A program made the position numbers and the translations under genes. From positions 1 to 64,000 of the forward strand of contig NZ_KB892382.1 of the NCBI RefSeq assembly GCF_000373765.1: a DNA stretch of 64,000 nt, in the 5' to 3' direction. The notes beneath the pieces were generated by a model. It was given only the letters and a program-made list of their open reading frames with translations, had not been told where the DNA came from and ran no database searches. This document shows, piece after piece, positions 38,361 to 48,310 of the stretch (the stretch's first letter is position 1; each line of letters starts with the position of its first letter). This DNA is from Legionella shakespearei DSM 23087 (GTDB taxonomy: Bacteria > Pseudomonadota > Gammaproteobacteria > Legionellales > Legionellaceae).

Positions 38361-38975
38361 GTGAGTGACATTACTGAACCGGATGTAGAAGGGAAGCAAA
38401 GCGATTCAATAGATGAAGAACGACGTCGGTTTTTATTAACGGGCACTTGTGTTTTAGGTGGAATAGGTGCAGCCTGTGCCTTGACCCCTTTGGTTTCATC
38501 CTGGTTGCCTAGTGCTAAAGCTCAGGCGGCTGGTGCTCCTGTTCAAGTGGATTTAAGCAGAATGCAACCCGGAGAACAGGCCATTGTTGAATGGCGAGGG
38601 AAACCCGTATGGATTATCCGGCGTACCAAAGAGATGCTTGATCATTTAAGTGCCAATTCGTCTTTGTTACGTGACCCTGATTCTTTGACGGATCAACAAC
38701 CCGCGTATGCCCAAAATCTTCATCGCTCAATCAATCCGGAATATTTAGTATTAATAGGCATTTGCACCCATTTGGGTTGCTCTCCCAAATATAAGCCCAG
38801 TCTGCAGGAATTAGGTCCTGACTGGCCGGGTGGATTTTTTTGCCCTTGCCATGGGTCAACCTTTGATCTTTCGGGCAGAGTCTTTAAAGGCGTGCCTGCA
38901 CCTATAAACCTGGAAGTACCACCGTATCACTTTCTTAATGAACAGACCATCGTGATCGGCGAGGATGCACAATAA
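38361..38975 (+). CDS. petA: Ubiquinol-cytochrome c reductase Rieske iron-sulfur subunit
   Basis: Iron-sulfur protein of the bc1 complex, 204 residues, starting at GTG. It has a Tat-like, membrane-anchoring N-terminus (RRRFLLTGTCVLGGIGAACA). The 2Fe-2S ligands are in CTHLGCSP and CPCHGSTFDLSGRV. It is first in petA-petB-petC. Confidence 0.96.
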   Translation: MSDITEPDVEGKQSDSIDEERRRFLLTGTCVLGGIGAACALTPLVSSWLPSAKAQAAGAPVQVDLSRMQPGEQAIVEWRGKPVWIIRRTKEMLDHLSANSSLLRDPDSLTDQQPAYAQNLHRSINPEYLVLIGICTHLGCSPKYKPSLQELGPDWPGGFFCPCHGSTFDLSGRVFKGVPAPINLEVPPYHFLNEQTIVIGEDAQ

Positions 38976-38985
38976 AGGATACAAC

Positions 38986-40197
38986 ATGAATGGATTGGTA
39001 AATTGGTTGGATGCGCGCTTTCCGCTTATAAATACCTGGCGCGATCATTTCAGTAATTACTATGCACCCAAAAATCTAAATTTCTACTACTTTTTTGGGT
39101 CAATAGCCTTGGTGATGTTGTTGAATCAGCTCGTTACAGGCATATGGCTCACTATGTTCTATACGCCAAGCGCTGAGCAAGCATTTTCTTCTGTCGAATA
39201 CATTATGCGAGATATTAACTTTGGCTGGTTATTGCGTTATATGCATTCAACCGGGGCATCTGCATTTTTTATTGTTATCTACCTTCATATGTTTCGGGGA
39301 CTGTTATACGGCTCCTATCAAAAACCTCGTGAATTAGTGTGGCTACTTGGTATGTTTCTCTATTTGCTCTTAATGGCAGAAGCATTTTTTGGCTACCTGT
39401 TGCCTTGGGGGCAAATGTCCTACTGGGGTGCAGAAGTCATTACTTCCCTCTTTGGGGCAGTACCTTACATCGGTAAAAGTCTGGCCGTATGGTTGAGAGG
39501 AGATTATTCCGTAGCGAATGCCACCCTGCAGCGTTTTTTTGCCTTACATGTGGTTGGAATTCCTATTCTTATGATTTTTCTGGTGTTCTTACATATAGTT
39601 GCCTTACACAAAGTAGGATCAAACAATCCGGAAGGAATTGAAATTAAACATAATGTGGACTCCCACGGCAAGCCAGTCGATGGCATCCCTTTGCATCCTT
39701 ATTATTCGGTGAAGGATTTTATGGGGATTATTGTCTTTATGATCCTATTTTTTGCTGTTGCATTTTTTGCTCCCGAAATGGGAGGCTATTTCCTTGAGCA
39801 TGCTAATTTTGCTCCAGCCAATCCTATGGTAACCCCCGACCACATTGCCCCCGTATGGTATATGGCTCCATTCTATGCCATTTTACGGGCTATTCCTGAT
39901 AAGCTGTTTGGAATTTTTTGTATGCAGGCCGCTATCGTATTACTGTTCTTTGTGCCCTGGCTGGATAAAAGCAAGGTACGGTCCATGCGTTACAAGGGAA
40001 TACTTTCGCGCATGAGCCTGACCTTGTTTGTGTTAAGTGTACTGCTTTTGGGATACCTGGGAACGGCACCTGTGACGCCGGCCAAACTTATTTTGGCACG
40101 AATTGGTACGGTAGTTTATTTTGCCTATTTTATTTTAATGCCCTTTTACAGTCGTTTTGAAACTTCTCGACAAGTACCTGCACGGATAGGTGGATAA
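38986..40197 (+). CDS. petB: Ubiquinol-cytochrome c reductase cytochrome b
   Basis: A multi-helix membrane subunit of about 403 residues that holds two b haems. Features are SIALVMLLNQLVTGIWLTMF, LRYMHSTGASAFFIVIYLHM and PWGQMSYWGAEVI (Qo-site region) and HPYYSVKDF; the PEWY-equivalent of the Qo site reads PVWYMAPFYA. I place the start at the ATG at 38986, with AAAGGA upstream, because the longer frame overlaps petA. Confidence 0.96.
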   Translation: MNGLVNWLDARFPLINTWRDHFSNYYAPKNLNFYYFFGSIALVMLLNQLVTGIWLTMFYTPSAEQAFSSVEYIMRDINFGWLLRYMHSTGASAFFIVIYLHMFRGLLYGSYQKPRELVWLLGMFLYLLLMAEAFFGYLLPWGQMSYWGAEVITSLFGAVPYIGKSLAVWLRGDYSVANATLQRFFALHVVGIPILMIFLVFLHIVALHKVGSNNPEGIEIKHNVDSHGKPVDGIPLHPYYSVKDFMGIIVFMILFFAVAFFAPEMGGYFLEHANFAPANPMVTPDHIAPVWYMAPFYAILRAIPDKLFGIFCMQAAIVLLFFVPWLDKSKVRSMRYKGILSRMSLTLFVLSVLLLGYLGTAPVTPAKLILARIGTVVYFAYFILMPFYSRFETSRQVPARIGG

Positions 40198-40199
40198 TA

Positions 40200-40952
40200 A
40201 TGAAGATGATGCGATTAATAGTGATTGCTTTGTATCTGCTAGCTCCATCTTTAGAAGCTGCGTCGACCAATGAGTTTGTCATGCAGACTGTTTCCGTTGA
40301 TATTCGTGATAAAGAACGATTACAACGAGGAGCCAGCCTTTTTATGAATTACTGTTCAGGCTGTCATTCATTAAAGTACATGCGTTACAACCGCATGGCT
40401 AAGGATTTGGGGCTGACAACTTTTGATGGTCGACTGGATGAAGACTTGTTAAAGAATAACCTGATATTTACCCAGGCAACAATCAACGATCCCATACAAA
40501 TTGCCATGCTTCCGACTGATGCCAAAGAATGGTTTGGAATAGTACCACCAGATTTATCCCTCACTGCACGAGAGAGGGGTACTACGTGGATTTATAATTA
40601 CCTGAAAAGTTTTTACAGTGATGATGCAAGACCCTTTGGCAGCAATAATCTTTTGGTGCCTGATGTGGCTATGCCCAACGTTCTGGAGCCATTAATTGGC
40701 AAAATGGTTTTAAATCCTAACCATAAAACCTCTGATGCGAGTTTATTGTTAATAAAACCAGGGGAAATGTATCCGGCACAATTTGACAGTGCCATTCAGG
40801 ATTTGGTTACCTTTTTAGCTTATGTAGGTGAGCCTGCTCAATTAGTACGCTATCGTTTAGGGGGATTTGTCATCGCATTTTTATTTATTTTTCTGATTGT
40901 TGCCTATCGTTTGAAGAAAAATTATTGGCAGCAATTAAAAAAGGTTGAGTAA
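40200..40952 (+). CDS. petC: Ubiquinol-cytochrome c reductase cytochrome c1
   Basis: A haem-binding, membrane-anchored subunit of 250 residues with a signal peptide (residues 1-20). The haem site CSGCHSLKYMRYN is near residue 53. The distal Met lies in a later segment (MYPAQF region), and a C-terminal anchor, GGFVIAFLFIFLIVAYRL, is followed by positive charges. The start is two bases after the petB stop. Confidence 0.95.
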   Translation: MKMMRLIVIALYLLAPSLEAASTNEFVMQTVSVDIRDKERLQRGASLFMNYCSGCHSLKYMRYNRMAKDLGLTTFDGRLDEDLLKNNLIFTQATINDPIQIAMLPTDAKEWFGIVPPDLSLTARERGTTWIYNYLKSFYSDDARPFGSNNLLVPDVAMPNVLEPLIGKMVLNPNHKTSDASLLLIKPGEMYPAQFDSAIQDLVTFLAYVGEPAQLVRYRLGGFVIAFLFIFLIVAYRLKKNYWQQLKKVE

Positions 40953-41072
40953 ATTTAACTGGATTTTAATCAAAATCCCCCAGAAGGTTAAAAATGTGGT
41001 AGAATGTTGCTCTTTGTATGTAAAATATCAAAGCTATTTTTACAGGCTTTCATGAATCTATAGGAGTTGCTA

Positions 41073-41693
41073 ATGGCAATTGTTGCAAAGCGCACCATAA
41101 TGTCTTTATTTTCTGATGTTGACGATGTTTACAGTCATCAAGTACGAATCGTATTAGCTGAAAAAGGCGTTAATGTTGAAATTCTGGCAGTGAAGCAAGA
41201 TGAGCCAGGCGCTGATTTGTTAGCCCTGAATCCTTATGGGACCGTACCTACTCTGATTGACAGAGAGTTGGTGCTTTATGAAGCGCGCATTATTATGGAA
41301 TACCTGGATGAGCGTTTCCCGCATCCTCCATTATTACCTGTTTACCCCGTTGCACGTGCTGAAACACGTAAAATGATGCATCGCATTGAGCAAGACTGGT
41401 ATTATTTAATGAATTATATTTTAAGGGATGACAATGCGGAGCAGGCTCGTGCTAATCTGTTGGAAAGTCTGACCAGCCTTGATCCTGTTTTTGCTGACAA
41501 ACCTTACTTTTTGAGTGATGAATTTTCTTTACTCGATTGTGCTTTGGCACCTTTATTATGGCGCCTGCCTAAGTTAGGATTAGACATTGGTCCACAATAC
41601 AAAGGCATCATTGCTTACATGCAGCGTGTATTCAAACGTGAATCGTTCCAAACGAGTTTGACTGACGCTGAACGACAAATCAGAGCCGCATAA
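41073..41693 (+). CDS. sspA: Stringent starvation protein A
   Basis: RNA polymerase-associated protein with a glutathione-transferase fold, linked to stress survival. Of about 206 residues, it contains RTIMSLFSDVDDVYSHQVRI, then PYGTVPTLIDRELVLYEARI and MEYLDERFPHPPLLPVYP, as in SspA. TAGGAG lies seven bases before the ATG at 41073. It typically precedes the ribosomal or cytochrome bc1 genes and sspB. Confidence 0.95.
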   Translation: MAIVAKRTIMSLFSDVDDVYSHQVRIVLAEKGVNVEILAVKQDEPGADLLALNPYGTVPTLIDRELVLYEARIIMEYLDERFPHPPLLPVYPVARAETRKMMHRIEQDWYYLMNYILRDDNAEQARANLLESLTSLDPVFADKPYFLSDEFSLLDCALAPLLWRLPKLGLDIGPQYKGIIAYMQRVFKRESFQTSLTDAERQIRAA

Positions 41694-41715
41694 TAAAAAT
41701 AAGAGCTGCATAACT

Positions 41716-42111
41716 ATGGTAATGACATCAAATAAGCCCTACTTGATTCGCGCATTCTATGATTGGATTGTAGATAATGAATTAACACCTTATATTTTGG
41801 TTGACGCTACCTATCCTGGCGTACAGGTTCCTCAGGAACATGTACGTCATGAGCGTATTGTTTTAAACATTTCGCCATCAGCCACTCGTGGGCTTTTGTT
41901 GGAAAATGATCGCATTGTATTTACTGCCCGTTTCTCTGGACAAACGGAGCAAATCTTTGTTCTTCCCAACGCGGTATTAGAAATTTATGCCAAGGAAAAC
42001 GGAAGAGGCATTGCTTTTACCATTGAAGAAAGTAATGATCCTCCACCCGCTCCTACTCCTGATTCAGATACGAGTACCAGAAAAAAACCTTCATTAAAAT
42101 TAGTAGAGTAG
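41716..42111 (+). CDS. sspB: Stringent starvation protein B, ClpXP adaptor
   Basis: Brings ssrA-tagged proteins to ClpXP. The 131-residue product has KPYLIRAFYDWIVDNELTPY and the following HIVVDA-type strand (YILVDATYPGVQVP), an acidic linker, and the C-terminal ClpX-binding tail ending KKPSLKLVE, where the usual motif is RP-LRVVK. It starts at either ATG (41716 or 41722). Confidence 0.95.
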   Translation: MVMTSNKPYLIRAFYDWIVDNELTPYILVDATYPGVQVPQEHVRHERIVLNISPSATRGLLLENDRIVFTARFSGQTEQIFVLPNAVLEIYAKENGRGIAFTIEESNDPPPAPTPDSDTSTRKKPSLKLVE

Positions 42112-42116
42112 AGTCT

Positions 42117-42190
42117 GTAGCCCGGTCTGCTTGCAGGCGGGATGAAGAAGTTGCGGTTTTGTTGATCCCGGTTGCAAGCAACCGGGCTAC
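42117..42190. repeat. Palindromic repeat family E, copy in the sspB-nnrD gap
   Basis: GTAGCCCGGTCTGCTTGCAG at the left and TTGCAAGCAACCGGGCTAC at the right, 74 bp, lying entirely within the 94-base gap. Confidence 0.8.
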
Positions 42191-42205
42191 GAATAGAAGA
42201 ATCTG

Positions 42206-43711
42206 ATGAATTCGGAGCAACAAGTGACCAAGCCAGAAAATATCCTTTATTGTTGTGAGCAAATCAGAAACTGCGAACGCCTCGCAGTAGATTTATATCA
42301 ATTAGATGAAAATGAATTAATGTCTCGAGCAGGTACCGAGGCATTTCTGTTCATGCAAAAAATGTTTCCCAAAGTGACTCACATTGCTGTATTTTGTGGT
42401 GCAGGCAATAATGCCGGTGATGGCTATGTATTAGCACGTCTGGCGCATGAACAGGGATTATCAGTAACTGTTTACCAGTGCAAGGAAATGGAAGAACTTC
42501 CTTTAGAGGCTGAATATGCGGCGAGAATGGCGGTTGCGGCCGGAGTAGAATGCCTGGCTGCAGATGAGCCTTTGGATAGTGATGTAGAACTAATCATTGA
42601 TGCTCTTCTTGGCATTGGATTAAAGGGGCCTGTGCATGGGGTAATTGCGACGGCCATCAACCAGATTAACTCTAGCGAACTTCCTGTATTGTCTTTGGAT
42701 ATCCCATCTGGATTAAATGCAGATACAGGTCTTGTCGAAAATTTCTGTGTAGAAGCCACGTTGACCCTCACTTTTATAGCCCGTAAAGCAGGCATGTATA
42801 CTTTGGATGGTCCTGACTATTGCGGTGATATTTATTGCAGAACATTACAGCTGAAAAACATACTGGAAAAAATACCCCCCTATGCTTCTTTATTAAGTAA
42901 TCACTCCCTGCCGTTACCCTTACCTGCACGTAGAAAAAATTCGCATAAAGGAAATTATGGTCATGTAGTGGTCATTGGCGGTGGACCTGGTATGCCTGGT
43001 GCTGTAAGCCTTGTAGCCAAAGCCGCAATGCGAACTGGAGCAGGAATGGTCAGTGTTGCCACCTGGCCTGAGCATGCCAAAACCGTTTTGCCTCTGATTC
43101 CTGAAGCAATGATATGGGGTGTTCAATCCGCAAAAGATCTTTCTCCCTTGTTAGAAAAAGCATCTGTCTGCGTCATAGGTCCAGGCCTTGGGGAAAGCGA
43201 TTGGGCTAAAGATCTCTTTCTGGCGGCTATTACCTCGCAATTACCTATGGTCATTGATGCTTCCGCTTTAAGGCTGCTGGCAGAGCATCCCCAGCTGGAT
43301 GATAATTGGGTTTTAACCCCTCATCCGGGCGAGGCTGCAAGTTTACTTTCCTGTTCCTCACAAAATGTGCAGATGGACAGGTACGGTTCTGCAACTGCAA
43401 TACAGCAACAATATGGCGGTGTTGTGGTATTGAAGGGAGCAGGCACTATCATTCAAACTGCCGAAAAAAACACTTTTGTATGCCCTAAAGGCAATCCAGG
43501 TATGGCTAGTGCTGGTATGGGAGATGTATTAAGTGGTATTATTTCCGCACTTTGTGCTCAAGGATTATCTTTGTCAGATGCAGCGAAGCTTGGCGTGTGG
43601 ATTCATGCTGTTGCGGGGGATGCAGTAGCCAGAACTTTTGGCGAAGCCGGACTGTTAGCTAGTGACTTACTTGATCTATTGCCTAAAATTTTGAATTGTA
43701 CCCATTTATGA
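42206..43711 (+). CDS. nnrD: Bifunctional NAD(P)HX epimerase / ADP-dependent dehydratase
   Basis: Repairs hydrated NADH and NADPH. The 501-residue protein has an N-terminal epimerase domain (YjeF_N; VFCGAGNNAGDGYVLARLA near residue 62) and a C-terminal ribokinase-like dehydratase domain (YjeF_C; GHVVVIGGGPGMPGAVSL near 252, TPHPGEAASLL, and KGNPGMASAGMGDVLSGII near 430). The fusion is the usual E. coli layout. Its stop overlaps tsaE (ATGA). Confidence 0.96.
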   Translation: MNSEQQVTKPENILYCCEQIRNCERLAVDLYQLDENELMSRAGTEAFLFMQKMFPKVTHIAVFCGAGNNAGDGYVLARLAHEQGLSVTVYQCKEMEELPLEAEYAARMAVAAGVECLAADEPLDSDVELIIDALLGIGLKGPVHGVIATAINQINSSELPVLSLDIPSGLNADTGLVENFCVEATLTLTFIARKAGMYTLDGPDYCGDIYCRTLQLKNILEKIPPYASLLSNHSLPLPLPARRKNSHKGNYGHVVVIGGGPGMPGAVSLVAKAAMRTGAGMVSVATWPEHAKTVLPLIPEAMIWGVQSAKDLSPLLEKASVCVIGPGLGESDWAKDLFLAAITSQLPMVIDASALRLLAEHPQLDDNWVLTPHPGEAASLLSCSSQNVQMDRYGSATAIQQQYGGVVVLKGAGTIIQTAEKNTFVCPKGNPGMASAGMGDVLSGIISALCAQGLSLSDAAKLGVWIHAVAGDAVARTFGEAGLLASDLLDLLPKILNCTHL

Positions 43712-44193
43712 TACACAGTGAAAATGATAAAATATTAAACTATGATTTGCCTGATGAAAAAAGCAGTGTGTATTTTGCACAGCAATTGGCTCTTTGTCTG
43801 TTTGCTCCATTAATCATTACCTTCCATGGTGAAATAGGTGCTGGCAAGACAACAATAATTCGTGCCATGTTGCGGAGTCTGGGGGTGGAATCTGCAATCA
43901 AAAGCCCTACTTTTTCATTAGTAGAAAGCTATCAGTGCCGGGTTATGGATGTTCATCATTTTGATTTGTACCGCATTCATTCAGAAGATGAGTTGGATTA
44001 TTTAGGATTCAGGGATTATTTTACCCCGCAAAGTATTTGCTGTATCGAATGGGCAGAGCATGCTGGAAAATCATTGCCTGCAGTTGATATTCGTTTTAAA
44101 TTAAGTATTAAAGGGGCTGGCCGTGAACTGCATGGTACTGCATCAAGCGTTGCCGGTAAAAGAATTTTAGCTTGCCTGGCAGGTGAACAATAA
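43708..44193 (+). CDS. tsaE: tRNA threonylcarbamoyladenosine biosynthesis ATPase TsaE
   Basis: P-loop ATPase needed for t6A37 formation in tRNA. The product of 161 residues has the Walker A motif HGEIGAGKTTIIRAML, SPTFSLVESY, the HHFDLYRI motif and CIEWAEHAG. The ATG at 43708 overlaps the nnrD stop; a TTG at 43696 is less likely. The stop overlaps the next start (TAATG). Confidence 0.95.
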   Translation: MIHSENDKILNYDLPDEKSSVYFAQQLALCLFAPLIITFHGEIGAGKTTIIRAMLRSLGVESAIKSPTFSLVESYQCRVMDVHHFDLYRIHSEDELDYLGFRDYFTPQSICCIEWAEHAGKSLPAVDIRFKLSIKGAGRELHGTASSVAGKRILACLAGEQ

Positions 44194-45623
44194 TGATACG
44201 AGCATGTGGTTTGTGTCTGTTCTTGTGGATTAGCTCTTTTGCTGCATTTTCTGCACAATTAAATAATATAACTCTATCGCAACAACAGGCGGGTAAAACA
44301 TCGCTTTATATAACAATTAATGGTCCTTTTACCCATAAATTGTTTATGTTAACTAATCCCTCCAGAGTTGTATTGGATTTGAATAACACGGATTTAAAAG
44401 TGAATCTGAATCAGGCCGGATTAACCAACTCGTTGATTCAACAAGTGCGCAGTGGTTCATCCAATTCAAAAACCTTAAGGCTGGTGTTTGATGTAAGCCA
44501 ACAAGTGCAAGTGCGTTCTGCCCCTTGGGAGCGTAAAGGTTTAAGGTTAGATATTTTGAGTAGTGCGTCAGGCTCTGGCGTAACCCCCCATCATGTTGCA
44601 AAAAAACCATTACCCCATACGCCGCAAAACACAGTAACTCGTCGCAATGCATCACCTGCCAAAGCCCAGGTGACAGAGCAAAATCAACCAAGAATTGTCC
44701 ATACCAAGCCTATTTCCGTTCCTCATAGCCCGTCTAATAAATATCTGCGTGATGTGGTGGTTGTTCTGGATGCGGGACATGGTGGAAAAGATCCGGGTGC
44801 GCGAGGTCCGAGGCGCAGTGAAGAAAAACATGTTGTATTAGCCATCACGCTTAAACTAAAACAGCTTATTGACAGACAGCCAGGAATGAAAGCAGTGTTA
44901 ACCCGTTCTGGTGATTATTATGTCGGTTTAAGGCAACGCCTGGATATAGCAAGAAAATACAATGGTGATATATTCGTATCCATCCACGCAGATGCCTTTA
45001 ATAATCCTCATTCTCAGGGCGCCTCTGTTTTTGCCTTATCGCAAAGCGGGGCAACCAGTGAAGCGGCGCGCTGGATTGCAGAAAAAGAGAACTACTCAGA
45101 ATTGGGCGGCGTTAATCTTGGTGAATTGGATGATACCAATGGCGTGGTGCGTTCTGTTTTAATTGATTTATCGCAAACAGCAACCATTAATGCGGGTTTG
45201 CAAATGGGAAGCAAGGTTTTAAGTCAGTTGGATGATTTCACCACGCTCCATAATAACAAAGTGGAGCAGGCGCGTTTCATGGTATTGAAGTCACCGGACA
45301 TTCCTTCCATATTAGTCGAAACCGGCTTTATTTCTAACCCGCGTGAGGAAAGGAACCTGACCAGTTCAGCGTATCAATCCCGATTAAGCCAGGCCATTTT
45401 CCAAGGGATTAAAAATTATTTCTGGGATAATCCACCGCATGGTACGCGTATTGAAGCTATGGTGTCCAATCATATACACATAGTCCGTTCAGGAGATACT
45501 CTCCCTTCAATTGCAGCCCGTTATCATGTAACGGTCAATGCCTTACAGGCAATGAATGGCTTATCTGCCAGAGCGGCCTTAAGACCGGGACAAAAATTAG
45601 TGATTCCTTCGGCATGGGCATGA
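44193..45623 (+). CDS. N-acetylmuramoyl-L-alanine amidase (AMIN + Amidase_3 + LysM)
   Basis: A periplasmic cell-separation amidase of the AmiB/AmiC type, 476 residues. It has a signal peptide (1-20), an AMIN domain (about 22-120, targeting the septum), a linker rich in Pro and Thr, and the zinc amidase domain (VVVLDAGHGGKDPGARG near 190, SIHADAFNNP, ILVETGFISNPREE). A C-terminal LysM domain follows (HIVRSGDTLPSIAARYHVTV). A C-terminal LysM is characteristic of AmiB-type enzymes. Its stop overlaps mutL. Confidence 0.94.
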   Translation: MIRACGLCLFLWISSFAAFSAQLNNITLSQQQAGKTSLYITINGPFTHKLFMLTNPSRVVLDLNNTDLKVNLNQAGLTNSLIQQVRSGSSNSKTLRLVFDVSQQVQVRSAPWERKGLRLDILSSASGSGVTPHHVAKKPLPHTPQNTVTRRNASPAKAQVTEQNQPRIVHTKPISVPHSPSNKYLRDVVVVLDAGHGGKDPGARGPRRSEEKHVVLAITLKLKQLIDRQPGMKAVLTRSGDYYVGLRQRLDIARKYNGDIFVSIHADAFNNPHSQGASVFALSQSGATSEAARWIAEKENYSELGGVNLGELDDTNGVVRSVLIDLSQTATINAGLQMGSKVLSQLDDFTTLHNNKVEQARFMVLKSPDIPSILVETGFISNPREERNLTSSAYQSRLSQAIFQGIKNYFWDNPPHGTRIEAMVSNHIHIVRSGDTLPSIAARYHVTVNALQAMNGLSARAALRPGQKLVIPSAWA

Positions 45624-47356
45624 GAATACAGCAATTACCTCCTGTGGTAGCAAATCAGATTGCTGCTGGTGAGGTAATCGAGCGGCCAGCATCTGTTGTT
45701 AAAGAGTTATTGGAAAATTCTCTGGATGCTGGTGCCACCAGCATCAATATAGAATTAAGCTATGGCGGCTTGAATCAAATTAAAATCAGCGATAATGGTT
45801 ACGGAATCGTTGCTGAAGACTTGCCTTTGGCTGTTGCAGCCCACGCAACCAGTAAAATTACAAAACTGGATGATTTATATGCCATTGAAAGTATGGGCTT
45901 CAGAGGCGAAGCATTAGCCAGTATTGCCTCTGTAGCCAAAGTCACCATCAGTTCACGACCTGCATCACAGGAACATGCAATGATGTTGCGTGTACAGGGT
46001 TCTGAACAAACTCTTTCACCTTGTGCGCGCAACATTGGAACGACTATTGATGTGGTCGATTTATTTTTCAATACTCCTGTACGCAAGCGTTTTTTAAAAG
46101 GGGAAAAACTGGAGTTTCAGGCTATAGAACAGGTGGTGAAACGGTTTGCCCTCAGTGCCCCTGATATCGCTTTAACTTTAAAGCATAATGGCAAATTGAT
46201 TTTCTCGCTGCCGCCAGCATTAAATGAACAGTCCAAATTGACGCGCATGAGTAAAATCCTGGGTAGTACGTTTATGAGTAATGCCCTGTATCTTGATGTC
46301 AAACTGGGTAATATGGCGCTTTATGGATGGTTGAGCAGCCCTGAATACCAACGCAGTCAGAATGATAAGCAATGGGTTTATATTAACCAGCGTATGGTAA
46401 AGGATAAATTAATTAATCATGCATTAAAACAAGCGTACGATGGCATACTTCATCCTGGTCGATTTCCTGCCTGCCTGTTGTATTTTACCATGAGTAGTGC
46501 TGAGGTAGATGTCAATGTTCACCCGACCAAGCATGAAGTGCGGTTTCAGCAACCTCGGCTGGTTCATGATTTTTTCACCTCCCAATTAACTAAAGTCCTT
46601 GCGGCCAGCACTGCAAAATATTTTGAAAAAACTTATGAGCCTATGGCTTATTCCGGAGAAGAGGCTGAAGAGGTTAGCGAAACGTATATCGCCCAATCGG
46701 ACACTATTCCTTCAGTCGCAACGCAATTCCAGAAGCCTGTGATGCGCCACCAGGTTCCGCGTGATGCGATAGACTCCTGGAGCCCGCGACGCGAAATCAC
46801 TGCGGCAAATAAATCATATTCCTCGGAGAGTGAATTATCCTGGACTGTTTTGAATCATCAACACGTTCTGATATTAATGAAACAACAACCCTATGTCGTT
46901 GATGCATTGGCTTTACAGCAGCAATGGATATACAGCCAGTTAAAGCAAAGTGATTTGCCATTGGCTAGCCGACCCTTGTTAGTGCCTGTACATTATTCGC
47001 TATCGCTGACTGAGAGTAATAAGATTGACGCATTAAAAAAAGTGCTGGAGCAGTTAGGAATTCATGCTGAGCGTTCTGCAACAGGCACTATGCTGATTCG
47101 CAGTGTTCCTGTTCAGGTTCCGCATCTGGATATACATACTTTTTTAAATCACCTTGTTGATTCACCCGTTTTGCAAACAGAACAATTACTGCTTCTTTTG
47201 AGCCAATCTCAACTTTTGGATCTCAATTATTTAGGCGTGGATGAGCGTAAGGTGTTGAATCAATTGCTGCTTGATTTATTACCTGAAACAGGAAGCCATC
47301 AAGGGTTGTTTGTGGCGCTTACTCCTGAACGTTGCCGGATGTTACTCCATGTCTGA
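45620..47356 (+). CDS. mutL: DNA mismatch repair protein MutL
   Basis: Links MutS to downstream mismatch repair. Of 578 residues, it starts MRIQQLPPVVANQIAAGEVI and has the GHKL ATPase motifs ENSLDAGATSI, KISDNGYGI and GFRGEALASIASV. The C-terminal dimerisation domain lacks the DQHA-x2-E-x4-E endonuclease motif, as in methyl-directed MutL. The ATG at 45620 overlaps the amidase stop (ATGA); another ATG two codons earlier is possible. The amidase-mutL-miaA order is conserved in Gammaproteobacteria. Confidence 0.96.
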   Translation: MRIQQLPPVVANQIAAGEVIERPASVVKELLENSLDAGATSINIELSYGGLNQIKISDNGYGIVAEDLPLAVAAHATSKITKLDDLYAIESMGFRGEALASIASVAKVTISSRPASQEHAMMLRVQGSEQTLSPCARNIGTTIDVVDLFFNTPVRKRFLKGEKLEFQAIEQVVKRFALSAPDIALTLKHNGKLIFSLPPALNEQSKLTRMSKILGSTFMSNALYLDVKLGNMALYGWLSSPEYQRSQNDKQWVYINQRMVKDKLINHALKQAYDGILHPGRFPACLLYFTMSSAEVDVNVHPTKHEVRFQQPRLVHDFFTSQLTKVLAASTAKYFEKTYEPMAYSGEEAEEVSETYIAQSDTIPSVATQFQKPVMRHQVPRDAIDSWSPRREITAANKSYSSESELSWTVLNHQHVLILMKQQPYVVDALALQQQWIYSQLKQSDLPLASRPLLVPVHYSLSLTESNKIDALKKVLEQLGIHAERSATGTMLIRSVPVQVPHLDIHTFLNHLVDSPVLQTEQLLLLLSQSQLLDLNYLGVDERKVLNQLLLDLLPETGSHQGLFVALTPERCRMLLHV

Positions 47357-48287
47357 TTTAATTTTTTGTTTGATGGGGCCTACTGCCTCAGGTAAAACCG
47401 GTTTGGCTTGTGAATTGGTACGTCATTTTCCATTTGAAATTATCAGTGTCGATTCTGCAATGATCTATCGCGATATGAATATTGGGACCGCCAAACCTTC
47501 CAATCAGGAATTGTTATTAGCTCCTCATCATTTGATTGACATTATAGACCCCACGGAATCTTATTCTGCGGCTCAATTCTGCACTGATGTTTCAGCACTT
47601 TGCACTTCGATTTTCCAGCGGGGCAAGATCCCTTTACTGGCAGGTGGAACGATGATGTACTTTAATGCCTTGCAAAAAGGGCTGTCTGTTTTACCTGAAG
47701 CAGATGAAGCAATGCGCCAGCGTCTTGAAGAGGAAGCCAGAGTGCATGGTCTGGATGCTTTGCATCAGCGACTGGCTGAAATTGATCCCGACACAGCGCA
47801 GCGGATTCATGCTCACGATTCTCAACGGATTCAACGGGCTTTGGAGGTTTATTATTTGACTGGAACCACTTTATCGGAGTTTTTGGCAAAACAAAAATCA
47901 GGGGTAAACTATCGTTTTGCTAATTTTGCCCTTTTTCCAGAGCAAAGGGCATGGCTGCACCAGCGTATAGCTCAACGCTTTGATCAAATGCTTGATGATG
48001 GTTTAGTGCGTGAGGTGCAGGGATTGCTGGATAAATGGCAGCTTTCTATGAATTTGCCATCCATGCGCTGTGTCGGTTACAGGCAGGTTCTTGAACATTT
48101 GCAAGGAGATTATGATCTGGCTGCACTGCGTGAAAAAGGGATAGCAGCAACAAGGCAATTGGCCAAACGGCAACTCACCTGGCTCAGACATTGGGATGAT
48201 GCCTTGTTTTATGATCCGCAAAATACGACTTTTAACGAGCAGATTATAGCGAAAACAAGGGAAATATTGGATAATGAGGCTTCTTAA
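47349..48287 (+). CDS. miaA: tRNA dimethylallyltransferase
   Basis: Adds an isopentenyl group to A37 of tRNAs that read UNN codons. Of 312 residues, with the P-loop MGPTASGKTGLA, SVDSAMIYRDMNIGTAKP, the PHHLIDI motif, and AGGTMMYFNAL. The start is inside the end of mutL (ATG at 47349); the frame is open further upstream but only within mutL. No hfq follows; a zinc-ribbon gene is next. Confidence 0.96.
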   Translation: MSDLIFCLMGPTASGKTGLACELVRHFPFEIISVDSAMIYRDMNIGTAKPSNQELLLAPHHLIDIIDPTESYSAAQFCTDVSALCTSIFQRGKIPLLAGGTMMYFNALQKGLSVLPEADEAMRQRLEEEARVHGLDALHQRLAEIDPDTAQRIHAHDSQRIQRALEVYYLTGTTLSEFLAKQKSGVNYRFANFALFPEQRAWLHQRIAQRFDQMLDDGLVREVQGLLDKWQLSMNLPSMRCVGYRQVLEHLQGDYDLAALREKGIAATRQLAKRQLTWLRHWDDALFYDPQNTTFNEQIIAKTREILDNEAS

Positions 48288-48310
48288 TATTTGGGGCCGC
48301 AAGGAACATT